Assembly: GCA_030679955.1 (NCBI GenBank)
Contig: JAUXSF010000016.1
Coordinates: 1-45,317, forward strand
Reading direction: 5' to 3'
Length of the DNA stretch: 45,317 nucleotides
Origin: Chlamydiales bacterium
GTDB lineage: Bacteria > Chlamydiota > Chlamydiia > Chlamydiales > JAJFMA01
In this document: piece by piece, positions 37,751 through 45,168 of the stretch
Numbering within the stretch: position 1 is the stretch's first letter
Layout of the letters: the number at the start of each line of letters is the position of its first letter
The notes under the pieces: model-generated
Told to the model about the DNA's origin: nothing
The model's input: only the letters and a program-made list of their open reading frames with translations
Database searches by the model: none
Translations under genes and position numbers: made by a program

Positions 37751-38077
37751 ATGTACGCGATCATACAAGCGGGTGGTAAGCAGTATAAAGTTGGCGTGGG
37801 CGATGTTATCGACATCGACAGTCTTGGTGCCCTCGAGAGCGGCTCCGAGGTAAAAGTTGACGTTCTATTTGTAAGCGATGGCGACAAGACACATCTTGGT
37901 GCACCTACAGTCGCGGACTTCATTGTGAAGGCCGAGTTTGTAGAAGCCTCCAAGGGTCCTAAAGTTGTGGCGTACAAGTACAAAAGACGTAAGCGCCAGA
38001 GCATTAAGAAAGGCCATCGCCAGCAATATTCACGTGTGAAAATCACGGGTATTGATGCGCAGAAGAAGGAGAAATAG
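37751..38077 (+). CDS. rplU: 50S ribosomal protein L21
   Basis: A 23S rRNA-binding protein of the large subunit. At 108 residues it has the usual length. Family blocks are MYAIIQAGGKQYKVGVGDVI and YKYKRRKRQSIKKGHRQQYS, followed by RVKITGI. GGAGG sits about 9 bases before the ATG. rpmA follows after 3 bp, the near-universal rplU-rpmA-obg arrangement. Confidence 0.98.
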   Translation: MYAIIQAGGKQYKVGVGDVIDIDSLGALESGSEVKVDVLFVSDGDKTHLGAPTVADFIVKAEFVEASKGPKVVAYKYKRRKRQSIKKGHRQQYSRVKITGIDAQKKEK

Positions 38078-38080
38078 AAC

Positions 38081-38335
38081 ATGGCACATAAGAAAGGTCA
38101 GGGTTCAACCCGTAACGGAAGAGACTCCCATTCACAGCGCCTCGGCATAAAAAAATGCGGTGGCGAAGAAGTTAAAGCCGGTAACATTCTTGTGCGCCAG
38201 CGTGGCACAAAATGGCATCCTGGTAAGAACGTAGGCCGTGGTAACGACGACACACTATTTGCATTGACTGATGGAAAGGTAGCTTTTCATCGTGGACGCC
38301 ACGTGTTTGTGTCTGTTGTTCCTGCAACTGCCTAG
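38081..38335 (+). CDS. rpmA: 50S ribosomal protein L27
   Basis: A large-subunit protein near the peptidyl-transferase centre. The 84-residue protein opens [20 protein letters not shown], and continues [20 protein letters not shown]. The N-terminus starts directly at the conserved AHKK sequence, without the Firmicutes-type cleaved extension. It is followed by a hairpin before obg. Confidence 0.98.
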   Translation: MAHKKGQGSTRNGRDSHSQRLGIKKCGGEEVKAGNILVRQRGTKWHPGKNVGRGNDDTLFALTDGKVAFHRGRHVFVSVVPATA

Positions 38336-38353
38336 CCAGTCTCTCATTAATTG

Positions 38354-38391
38354 AAATGCAGAGTAGCCTTAACAAAGGCTGCTCTGCATTT
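38354..38391 (+). terminator. Hairpin between rpmA and obg (terminator or attenuator)
   Basis: A 17-bp stem AAATGCAGAGTAGCCTT with its complement at 38375-38391, one G-T wobble and a 4-base loop. It has no long T-run, so part of the transcription probably continues into obg. Confidence 0.65.
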
Positions 38392-38414
38392 ACACAGCTC
38401 ACCCCCATCATTAT

Positions 38415-39404
38415 ATGTTCGTCGACAGAGTATTATTAGAATTGCGCGCAGGAAAAGGCGGCAACGGTGTCGTCGCATGGCGACGCGAAAAATTCATTCC
38501 AAAAGGCGGCCCCTGCGGCGGTAACGGCGGAAAGGGCGGCGACGTCATACTCAAAGCCGATACACAAGTTGCATCGCTGGACTGGTTTAGAAACCGTCGC
38601 CTTTTGCGCGCTGACAACGGTCAGCAAGGTGGTTCTAATAATTGCTCAGGCAAAAACGGCTCAGACCTGACTTTGACGGTGCCTTGCGGTACACTAGTCA
38701 GGAATGTGGATACCGGTGAGATCCTAGCTGATCTAACTGAGGAAGGCCAGACCTGGATAGCCTGTAAAGGCGGTAAAGGCGGTCGCGGTAATGATAGCTT
38801 TAAAAGCTCTGTAAACCGCGCTCCAAATACCTGTACGCCCGGAAAAGAGGGTGATCTGCTACGTATTGAGCTAGAGCTAAAGCTTATCGCTGATGTTGGA
38901 CTAGTTGGCTTTCCTAACGCTGGAAAATCTACACTTATCGAAGCCGTATCCAAAGCTCGTGTGAAAATTGCCGCATATCCTTTTACGACCTTACACCCTA
39001 ATTTGGGGCATATTCAAACGGATGACTATCGACGTATCCTCGTCGCTGACATTCCAGGAATCATTGAAGGGGCCCACGAAAACCGTGGTCTAGGATTTGA
39101 ATTTCTGCGTCATATCGAACGCACAAAATTACTCATTTTTGTATTAGATGCCTCTGGAATCGATGGGCGGGATCCAATAGGCGACTATCTTATACTGCGT
39201 GCTGAACTCGAAGCATACAATCCAAACCTACTTCTAAGGCCATTTTTGGTTGTCTTGAATAAGATTGACGTTCCAGAAGCCGAAGAAAACATCAAAGCGT
39301 TTACTAAGAAATTCAAGTTACCTAAAGGTAAGCTGTTTAAGATTTCTGCCGCTACCGGCGAGGGTGTAGCTGCCTTGGTTAACCAAGTCATTTCTCAAGG
39401 ATAG
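38415..39404 (+). CDS. obg: Obg-family GTPase
   Basis: A ribosome-associated GTPase involved in 50S assembly and growth control. The 329-residue protein has the Gly-rich Obg domain (FVDRVLLELRAGKGGNGVVA, KGGPCGGNGGKGGDVILKAD) and then the G domain: G1 GFPNAGKST (165-173), FTTLHPNLG, DIPGIIEGAHENRGLG (212-227) and NKID (282-285). The C-terminal OCT domain of some Obg proteins is absent. It is in the rplU-rpmA-obg cluster. Confidence 0.97.
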   Translation: MFVDRVLLELRAGKGGNGVVAWRREKFIPKGGPCGGNGGKGGDVILKADTQVASLDWFRNRRLLRADNGQQGGSNNCSGKNGSDLTLTVPCGTLVRNVDTGEILADLTEEGQTWIACKGGKGGRGNDSFKSSVNRAPNTCTPGKEGDLLRIELELKLIADVGLVGFPNAGKSTLIEAVSKARVKIAAYPFTTLHPNLGHIQTDDYRRILVADIPGIIEGAHENRGLGFEFLRHIERTKLLIFVLDASGIDGRDPIGDYLILRAELEAYNPNLLLRPFLVVLNKIDVPEAEENIKAFTKKFKLPKGKLFKISAATGEGVAALVNQVISQG

Positions 39405-39431
39405 TCGACCCAGCAGAATCATAGATAGTGA

Positions 39432-39860
39432 CTATGAAGACGTTGAGCGGTCCATACGTTCTTTTTCTTTTTTAAGGTCTGTAAGATCGCTTCTTACCTT
39501 CTGAGGAGCTGTGGGACCTGCTGTAGGCTTGTCAGGCTGATTCGCCAACGCGTTAACCACAGTATCAAAAATGGTCACGATTTTTTCCTTTACTGACTCA
39601 AGCTGAGACGATGCATTAATTTCGTCGTAAAACTTTGCTTGTTGATCTGCTGGAACCTTTTCTGCCAAAAACGTTTTCACGACCTGGTTCTTGGAAATAG
39701 CAAATCCAGAAGCGAGCGAGAAGAACAATAGCGCGCCAGCAAAGGCAAAGCCCAGAATACGGAACAGGAGCATCCCTGTTGTCACTAGAAAGATGACGAT
39801 AGAGATAACAAGTGCCATGGTATCAGGCGACGAAAAGCTGTCATAAAGACCTGCAACCAT
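39432..39860 (-). CDS. Small membrane protein with two predicted TM segments
   Basis: A 142-residue protein I do not recognise. Two adjacent hydrophobic segments near residues 15-55 (ALVISIVIFLVTTGMLLF and ILGFAFAGALLFFSLASGFA) suggest a hairpin in the inner membrane. The remaining polar part (EKVPADQQAKFYDEINASSQ ...) is helical and charged, with a Lys/Asp-rich tail. GGGAGTG lies close before the ATG. It converges with obg. Function unknown. Confidence 0.72.
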   Translation of the reverse strand: MVAGLYDSFSSPDTMALVISIVIFLVTTGMLLFRILGFAFAGALLFFSLASGFAISKNQVVKTFLAEKVPADQQAKFYDEINASSQLESVKEKIVTIFDTVVNALANQPDKPTAGPTAPQKVRSDLTDLKKEKERMDRSTSS

Positions 39861-39934
39861 GACCCACTCCCTTGTTAGGGTCCTAATAGATATTGCATAG
39901 CTGCTACTAGATTTTTTTTCAACTCGCTATAATT

Positions 39935-40033
39935 TTTTTACAGGATATGCATGATCGCTGCGCGGCAGGATATGCAGGATTTTAGAAAGAGAGTCAATAA
40001 GGATTAGTCCTTATCCTGCCTATCTTGTAAAAA
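39935..40033. repeat. AGGATATGC-type element bounded by 13-bp inverted repeats, copy 1
   Basis: A 99-bp element: TTTTTACAGGATA at the left and TATCTTGTAAAAA at the right (12 of 13 positions complementary). It contains AGGATATGC repeats, a TAAGGA/TCCTTA hairpin and a 20-base core GATCGCTGCGCGGCAGGATA (39953-39972) that recurs exactly, inverted, at 45005-45024. It looks like a small non-coding mobile or REP-type element. No gene lies in this 227-bp gap. Confidence 0.65.
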
Positions 40034-40058
40034 TGTTTCTTTTTTGAAATGTCGCGGC

Positions 40059-40081
40059 GGCTCGCATCTACTAAGCGAGCC
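40059..40081 (-). terminator. Cassette 3' hairpin, copy 1
   Basis: GGCTCGC (40059-40065) pairs with GCGAGCC (40075-40081), 9-base loop, 6 bp after the stop of the first cassette gene. It belongs to a family of four related hairpins. Confidence 0.6.
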
Positions 40082-40087
40082 ATTATG

Positions 40088-40948
40088 CTATTTTCTTCTG
40101 CTAGCTGAGTGAGTCCGATTACCTGCCTCGGCGATCCGCCTCATGTCATCGGAAGTAGTATTAGAGAAATTGGAGGTCCTTGGTGCCATTTCATGAAAGC
40201 GTAAGGGTGGCGGTTGGTTTGGTGCGAGGCTACTCCGGCTTGTAGGCTTGTCCAGAAATACATAAGCAATTGTTTTTATGTATTGAAGGTCATCCGAAAG
40301 AGTTGCGCCATTAAGTTCGATTACTTTGTCTACTAGATGATCACAATATGCCCTTCTCAGCGGGGGAGGTACCTTGTTTAGCGCATCTTCTGCATACTTG
40401 ACCAATTCATCTTTGGTTGCATTAGGATGATCATGCATAGTCCGTCCAAGTGCATTGATAAGGTCGATATTAACTTCAGGGTTGCCGCAGTCCTGAAATC
40501 GGTATGCAATTTTTATTTCTTCCCGCAAACTCCAAGGGTTTTCTAAGTATAGTTCAAAAACTGTGTTTACTAAGTGGGCGCAGTAATTTATTTTTTTTAC
40601 CGTAGGATCTATTCCGCAAAGATCGCTATTGGTCAGAGAGTTAGCTATTTCCTGTTGAGATTTAACAGGAGAAAGATCCATCGCGGCTTTAAGTGCGAAC
40701 AGATGCTGTGTGATCAACGGAGGGAGTCGGGTCCCAATCGACGCACGCACGCTTGTTACTGGCACTTGAACGATCGGTGCGGTAGTTAGATTTGTAGGCA
40801 AAATGGATTGAACCTGACGAGGCGGTAGATATGGGTGTTGTGGAGCTGGACCAGGGAATCTATTATCCGTTGAATCGGTTGGTCTCATGCGTTCTAAACT
40901 TCTGTGATCAATGAAATGACGGCTACTGGACCCTGTTATCTGCATCAT
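40088..40948 (-). CDS. Cassette family protein 1 (two helical modules)
   Basis: Unrecognised family. The 286-residue protein has a disordered Pro/Ser/Arg-rich N-terminus, the family marker LTTAPIVQVPVTS, then two copies of a helical module: NYCAHLVNTVFELY with REEIKIAYRFQDCG, and AYCDHLVDKVIEL ending IAYVFLDKPTS. A basic, Ser-rich tail follows. The three other cassette genes carry one module each. There is no signal peptide or membrane segment. Two adjacent ATGs are possible starts, preceded by AAAAGGTAA, also seen before cassette 2. The family's shape (disordered ends, small helical core) is that of many type III effectors; secretion is inference. Confidence 0.8.
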   Translation of the reverse strand: MMQITGSSSRHFIDHRSLERMRPTDSTDNRFPGPAPQHPYLPPRQVQSILPTNLTTAPIVQVPVTSVRASIGTRLPPLITQHLFALKAAMDLSPVKSQQEIANSLTNSDLCGIDPTVKKINYCAHLVNTVFELYLENPWSLREEIKIAYRFQDCGNPEVNIDLINALGRTMHDHPNATKDELVKYAEDALNKVPPPLRRAYCDHLVDKVIELNGATLSDDLQYIKTIAYVFLDKPTSRSSLAPNQPPPLRFHEMAPRTSNFSNTTSDDMRRIAEAGNRTHSASRRK

Positions 40949-41009
40949 TTACCTTTTGTAAAATACAACGAATTAATGTTTTTTCCATTAATTTAATGGA
41001 AATTCAAGG

Positions 41010-41021
41010 ACAGTAGCATAG
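41010..41021 (-). promoter_or_regulatory. Conserved upstream box, cassette 1
   Basis: On the gene strand CTATGCTACTGT, 62-73 bp before the ATG. It is the most diverged of four boxes with consensus CYATGGTARTYT, all at about the same distance from their genes. Confidence 0.45.
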
Positions 41022-41081
41022 CGCCTCAATATAGTACAAGAGCTAATCTTAGGTTGGTGACATACGGTTGATATGGTGGGA

Positions 41082-41114
41082 GTGACGGCTCGCATCTATT
41101 ATGCGAACCATCAC
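41082..41114 (-). terminator. Cassette 3' hairpin, copy 2
   Basis: A 14-bp stem (41082-41095 with 41101-41114). On the minus (gene) strand all 14 pairs form, two as G-U; on the plus strand those positions would be A-C mismatches. This favours a role in the gene's own RNA. Confidence 0.7.
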
Positions 41115-41142
41115 TATCAAAGGCTATCCCCAAAAAGCTGAG

Positions 41143-41934
41143 CTATAAACCCATGGTGCTGTTTGAATCTGAGGTGGAACCGTTTGGAGTAGCTGCCCGA
41201 TGAAATACCAATCCACCGTAAGTTTCTATGATCTCTTTTGGACGGGGTTTGTGTCTGTGTTGGGAGTTGCGATTATCGTAGTCATTTTTCGTATATATGA
41301 TGAACGAAGTGGGCCGAGGCGATTCTATTACCGGCGCGGTATTCGACGAGACAGGGGAAATGGGCGCGCTTGACGAGGAGTCAGAAATAGTTTTAGGTGT
41401 ACTAGTGACCTTCACCGTATCATTCGCTTTAGTACTTTCAGGTGAAGGTTCGTTTAACACGAAAGAAAGGGACATGCGCTTAACTTGGTCGTCGACTTTC
41501 GGTGTGGTTTTGCCCCAATCTAGAAACTGGTAAGCTATTTTTATCTCATTTTTTAGGTACGCGGGGTGTTCTTTGCAATTATCAATTACATCTTCAGCTA
41601 GTTGTTGGTAGTACGAATTAGGGTGTATATCGGAACATTGGTCCCATACCGCATTAATTAATTCAGCTTTGGATACGCCAGGAAGCTGCTCCATTGCATT
41701 CTTGAGGATACGGAGATTGTGTTTATCTTCTTGCGTCACAATTGAAGTAATGCTTGCTATAGGAGCCTGAGTGAGTTCAGTGGCTAGTATGTTGTCACAT
41801 GTCCTAGAGGCGGTGGGCTGGTTTCCCCCAAAGATCATTTGAGGAGCTTCCATTCGGTAGCCCGGAATTATTGTGAGGTTAAGTTCGGGACGGATACAAT
41901 ATTGCGTAGTTAGGCTATTGGGCAATTTTTCCAT
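41143..41934 (-). CDS. Cassette family protein 2
   Basis: A 263-residue member of the family. The marker is LTQAPIASITSI, then the helical module (LRILKNAMEQLPGVSKAELI, YYQQLAEDVIDNCKEHPAYL, KNEIKIAYQFLDWG) and a linker ending LSFVLNEPSPES. The C-terminal part is Ser/Thr/Pro-rich and then FIIYTKNDYDNR, matched by FLQYTEADYHNP in protein 3. AAAAGGTAACG precedes the ATG. No signal peptide, membrane segment or enzyme motif is seen. Probably a lineage-specific protein; function unknown. Confidence 0.8.
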   Translation of the reverse strand: MEKLPNSLTTQYCIRPELNLTIIPGYRMEAPQMIFGGNQPTASRTCDNILATELTQAPIASITSIVTQEDKHNLRILKNAMEQLPGVSKAELINAVWDQCSDIHPNSYYQQLAEDVIDNCKEHPAYLKNEIKIAYQFLDWGKTTPKVDDQVKRMSLSFVLNEPSPESTKANDTVKVTSTPKTISDSSSSAPISPVSSNTAPVIESPRPTSFIIYTKNDYDNRNSQHRHKPRPKEIIETYGGLVFHRAATPNGSTSDSNSTMGL

Positions 41935-41992
41935 CGTTACCTTTTTAGATAAGTTTGATTTTTGTTCAAAAGTAGGCTAAGTTAAAAGTAAA

Positions 41993-42002
41993 ATTACCAT
42001 GG
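41993..42002 (-). promoter_or_regulatory. Conserved upstream box, cassette 2
   Basis: On the gene strand CCATGGTAAT, continuing TTTAC, 59-68 bp before the ATG of cassette gene 2. Same spacing as the other three boxes. Confidence 0.5.
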
Positions 42003-42098
42003 TTTATGCAAAACTTCAAGGTAAAAAGCACGCGTGTCAAAGCTACGTAAATACTGTTTCTAATTCAGAGATATTGAGTTTGCTGGAAAGATGTTTGG

Positions 42099-42132
42099 AG
42101 TGATGGTTCGCATCTCTATACGAACCATCACT
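42099..42132 (-). terminator. Cassette 3' hairpin, copy 3
   Basis: A perfect 12-bp stem AGTGATGGTTCG/CGAACCATCACT with a 10-base loop, 63 bp after the stop of cassette gene 3. Nearly the same stem sequence as copy 2. Confidence 0.7.
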
Positions 42133-42195
42133 ATGCCTCTTAAACCACAAGATTAAGTCCTAGACTTTTAGGGTATGTTAAGAAACTAAGATAGG

Positions 42196-42966
42196 CTATT
42201 TATTTTTTAAATTACTTTCAAATTGCTCTGGAGTAAGGTTGTGAAATATGAATTCAGATAATTCAGAAAATTCAGCCTTAGCAGTGGCGTAACGTGGATT
42301 GTGGTAGTCCGCTTCCGTATACTGAAGGAATTTCATTTGTGCGGGGCTAGATGAGGAACGACAAATGGGCTTAGGTTTTCTCATTTTCGGGATTGACGAA
42401 GAGCATGTACTTGAGGGATGAGTAATAAGCTGAGGTCTACTATTGTTCTCCACAGCAGCCTGTGGTGGATTACTTACCGGTGAAGGGGAGTCTATGACGT
42501 AAGATATCGCCATGCGATTAGTTACTGGTGGTGCAGGAGTCCATTTCCTAAATCTATCGGCGATCTCAAATTGTTTTTGTAACTGATCTGGATACACATT
42601 GTGCATGGTGACAATGCGTTCCACCAAGGTATCGCAGTAATCTCTTCTCTTGTTTTTCGGTACTCCCATCAGATTTAGCCCGACGATTTCAATTATTGCA
42701 GATTTGGGTTCGGTAGGGAGCTTATCCATAAAAAATTGGAGGACCTGAAGATTATTTTCGTCGCATTCGGTCAAGATGGATATGGGAAGATTTGCGATGG
42801 GAGCATTCAGTCTGGTAACTGTCACATTGGAGTTAACATGAGGCTGGTGGCTAGGAGGGGGGGGAAGGGGGAAAGAAGGTGGGGGATAAAAATCTTGTGC
42901 TGATGGCAAGTTGTTATTAGAAGGGGACGGGAGTTTGATGTTACTGAGATGGAAAGAAAAGTCCAA
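42196..42966 (-). CDS. Cassette family protein 3 (TTG start)
   Basis: A 256-residue family member. The start is a TTG (MDFSFHLSN ...): the reading matches MDHTQPLSNLL of protein 4, and no in-frame ATG exists before the upstream stop. The N-terminus is Pro/Asn/Ser-rich and contains a run of eight C on the coding strand (42857-42864) in the PLPPPP segment, with C5 runs on both sides. The marker is LNAPIANLPIS, the module RRDYCDTLVERIVTMHNVY and FEIADRFRKW, then ISYVIDSPSPVS. FLQYTEADYHNP near the end matches protein 2. No signal peptide is seen. Slippage in the C8 run would change the frame after about residue 35. Confidence 0.75.
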   Translation of the reverse strand: MDFSFHLSNIKLPSPSNNNLPSAQDFYPPPSFPLPPPPSHQPHVNSNVTVTRLNAPIANLPISILTECDENNLQVLQFFMDKLPTEPKSAIIEIVGLNLMGVPKNKRRDYCDTLVERIVTMHNVYPDQLQKQFEIADRFRKWTPAPPVTNRMAISYVIDSPSPVSNPPQAAVENNSRPQLITHPSSTCSSSIPKMRKPKPICRSSSSPAQMKFLQYTEADYHNPRYATAKAEFSELSEFIFHNLTPEQFESNLKNK

Positions 42967-43022
42967 AATTGATCGCCTACTGCTAGTGAGTTATTTTTTT
43001 GTGACATATGGAATTTTGAAAG

Positions 43023-43034
43023 AGACTACCATAG
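43023..43034 (-). promoter_or_regulatory. Conserved upstream box, cassette 3
   Basis: On the gene strand CTATGGTAGTCT, 57-68 bp before the TTG start. TTGCTT lies 16 bases upstream of the TATGGT part, so the box may include a -10 element here. Confidence 0.55.
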
Positions 43035-43147
43035 CTCACTCATAACCCCAAGCAAAAAGTATTTGCACTCAGATCGAGTTTGAACTTCAAAAGATTTCCT
43101 CTCGGTGTCAAATTTTTGACTTGCACCGAGTGTGGTATGAGTCCAGC

Positions 43148-43180
43148 GCGATGGTTGCACCTGAAATACGAACCATTGCT
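43148..43180 (-). terminator. Cassette 3' hairpin, copy 4 (degenerate)
   Basis: ATGGTT/AACCAT core extended by GC on the outside (about 9 bp, one imperfect pair on the gene strand), located about 22 bp after the stop of cassette gene 4. It keeps the ATGGTT...AACCAT sequence of copies 2 and 3. Confidence 0.5.
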
Positions 43181-43201
43181 CTGGAACCTTTTTTCCCTGG
43201 A

Positions 43202-43876
43202 CTACTTTTTAGGTCGTTGCACCTGACGGATTAGCTGGTCGGTTATCAATTGGCTCCTTACCTCTTCAGGAGGCGTATTATGGAACGTATATTGTGTTGC
43301 GGGAGCTACAACAGGTCGGCTAGTAGGCGGGGTAAGCAGGGGGAGTGAAGATGGAGCGAGCGCGTCGGTTCTGGGCTCTAGGTCGGGTGTTCTTTGCGGA
43401 CCGCTCCGTTGGCTGAATAAAGTGGCGATCTCAAATTCTTGTAGGTACTTAGCTGGATTTAACCGGTATGCTTTGAGTATTTCTTTAATCAAATAGGGGA
43501 TATAACTTTGCCTTTTCTTAGGTTCTACAGGTGAAAAACAAGGCCTACCTAAAACGACCGTAATGAGCTCGTCTTGAGATGCTGTAGGATGCTTCGCCAT
43601 CGTTAATCCAATTTCAGCGATCTGTTTTGTTACCATAGGAGGGAAGGGATGGATGGCCGTATTTATACAATGTGAATGTTGGACGATAGGCGCCCGATTT
43701 AAGTTGGTTGCGACCGCCATACTTGCGGGGCGTTGTTGCGGACGTTGGTATGGAACAAAGTGAGGAGTTGGGTAAGATTGGGCGCGGGTGAGTCTTTTCG
43801 GTCCTGATTCGTCGGCGATTTTAAAAATATGAGCAATAGGTGGAAGGAGGTTCGATAGTGGTTGTGTATGGTCCAT
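43202..43876 (-). CDS. Cassette family protein 4
   Basis: A 224-residue family member and the most upstream of the leftward tandem. The N-terminus is Pro/Arg/Gln-rich, with LNRAPIVQHSH as the marker. The helical module reads TKQIAEIGLTMAKHPTASQD, KRQSYIPYLIKEILKAYRLN and YLQEFEIATLFSQRSG. The C-terminal part is Pro/Ala/Thr-rich and ends YTFHNTPPEEVRSQL, which resembles FIFHNLTPEQFES in protein 3. AAAGGA lies 5 bases before the ATG. No signal peptide or membrane segment is seen. Function unknown. Confidence 0.8.
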   Translation of the reverse strand: MDHTQPLSNLLPPIAHIFKIADESGPKRLTRAQSYPTPHFVPYQRPQQRPASMAVATNLNRAPIVQHSHCINTAIHPFPPMVTKQIAEIGLTMAKHPTASQDELITVVLGRPCFSPVEPKKRQSYIPYLIKEILKAYRLNPAKYLQEFEIATLFSQRSGPQRTPDLEPRTDALAPSSLPLLTPPTSRPVVAPATQYTFHNTPPEEVRSQLITDQLIRQVQRPKK

Positions 43877-43938
43877 ATTTGTCCTTTGGAGAAATAAAAA
43901 TCATATTACTTTTCATAAATAATGAAAAAATCTGCAAA

Positions 43939-43950
43939 AGACTACCATGG
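43939..43950 (-). promoter_or_regulatory. Conserved upstream box, cassette 4
   Basis: On the gene strand CCATGGTAGTCT, 63-74 bp before the ATG of cassette gene 4. It is identical to the cassette 3 box except at the second base. Confidence 0.55.
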
Positions 43951-43981
43951 TGTGTCAATAAATTGCAAAGAGACAAAAAGA

Positions 43982-44005
43982 GGACAGTTTGAGACCAAAC
44001 TGCCC
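43982..44005 (-). terminator. Rho-independent terminator
   Basis: GGGCAGTTTG/CAAACTGTCC on the minus strand with a 4-base loop and one G-U pair, followed by TCTTTTTG. It begins 9 bp after the stop of the membrane-anchored protein gene. Confidence 0.82.
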
Positions 44006-44013
44006 TAGAAAAG

Positions 44014-44871
44014 CTACTGACGTGTTGCTGTGCTGCCTTTTGGAACATAGCGCTGACCATTCAAGGCGTTCCAATAGGTTGTCTGAACCGATCCATCATT
44101 GTTTGTCAGAGAAACACTGTAAACGGGTAGGAACACTTCGCGTACAGACCGTACAGTTACTTCTGGCGCGAAAGCTACACGTGCGGCTTCGCTGATTTGT
44201 TCTTTAGTGTACTTTGTCGCTTGTCTTTTCACATGATTGTAGGGCTTGGTGACGAGTCGCTGGCTAATAATAGTTGCCGGCTGAACAGCGACGTTAACAT
44301 TGGACGTGTTCAGCTTGTACATGTTTCCATCAAGGGAGACCAATCCCTTCTTGCGAGCGCTCTCAAGCCAATCATCTGCTCTTGCGGAGTCTACACCAAG
44401 TGATCTGATGAGTTGATCGCGTTTCACCTTGCCACCGCGAGCGGCTAGAGCCTTGACCACAAGGAAATCTCCTTGATCCGCGCCAGCTGCTAACAGGGCT
44501 CCGAAACCTTTGGAAGCTTCCCAGGATTGTGTGTTGGTGATAATTTCGCCATCATCCATGCTCCACAGCATCACACCTTCGCGATTTCTCTTGTCAGATT
44601 GGTTGTACGTTACATCCAGAAGTAAATAAGGGAAAAATTTCAGAGCAGGTTCAAGCTTGTCGTTGCTGCGATTTAGAGGTAGTTCACTGCGATGGGCTTC
44701 CATGATCTGATCAGGGGTGTAGCGTGCTTCCAGAGCCAGAAACTGTGGTGCTTCTTGTTTTTTGCCTGAGTAGTCCTGCACCAAGCCGTGGACGACAGTG
44801 TTGTTCTGGTGTAGCCACCAGGATCCTACTCCGACAAAGGCGATGAGCAAAATTAGGTAGATGCCGCGCAT
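44014..44871 (-). CDS. Membrane-anchored protein with a winged-helix-like segment
   Basis: A 285-residue protein I cannot name. The ATG at 44871 is chosen: GGAG lies 8 bases upstream and an N-terminal membrane anchor follows at once (MRGIYLILLIAFVGVGSWWL). A 23-codon longer reading has no ribosome-binding site. The soluble part contains MLWSMDDGEIITNTQSWEAS, a winged-helix-like block (DFLVVKALAARGGKVKRDQL, ADDWLESARKKGLVSLDG) and strand-rich C-terminal sequence (VFLPVYSVSLTNNDGSVQTT). The bulk probably lies in the periplasm, which makes DNA binding by the winged helix unlikely. It ends at a good terminator. Confidence 0.75.
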   Translation of the reverse strand: MRGIYLILLIAFVGVGSWWLHQNNTVVHGLVQDYSGKKQEAPQFLALEARYTPDQIMEAHRSELPLNRSNDKLEPALKFFPYLLLDVTYNQSDKRNREGVMLWSMDDGEIITNTQSWEASKGFGALLAAGADQGDFLVVKALAARGGKVKRDQLIRSLGVDSARADDWLESARKKGLVSLDGNMYKLNTSNVNVAVQPATIISQRLVTKPYNHVKRQATKYTKEQISEAARVAFAPEVTVRSVREVFLPVYSVSLTNNDGSVQTTYWNALNGQRYVPKGSTATRQ

Positions 44872-44995
44872 GGCAGGAACTCCATTTTTGATTACTGAGC
44901 GTAAGCGACAATAGATGCCTGATGGTGTGTCATTAATCAAGACTTTTTTTATAAAAATAGAATATGGGTGCGGTGAATTTGTGGAGATCCTTTTT

Positions 44996-45034
44996 CATCC
45001 TGACTATCCTGCCGCGCAGCGATCCAGCATATCA
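44996..45034 (-). repeat. AGGATATGC-type element, partial copy 2
   Basis: On the minus strand GATATGCTGGATCGCTGCGC and onwards matches the 39935-40033 element, including an exact 20-base core. Only part of the element is present: no terminal TTTTTACAGGATA arm is seen. Confidence 0.6.
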
Positions 45035-45168
45035 GGCATACGCATCAACCTAATTCTGAAAAAATACTCTCTGCAGCTCATCGCGAAGCGATTGAAGCAT
45101 GTAGCCACAGGCACCAGCCCAATGGTGTTAAGTTAAAATATTTTCTATATATTATGCCTGTTTTTGTT

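Noticed and set aside
39402-39434. Possible terminator hairpin between obg and the small membrane-protein gene (ATAGTC/GACTAT)
   Set aside because: Only 6 bp with a long loop and no T-run.
42822-43007. A 61-codon minus-strand frame starting with an ATG upstream of cassette gene 3
   Set aside because: Its sequence does not match the family N-termini, while the TTG-started frame does; kept only as a possible slippage partner.
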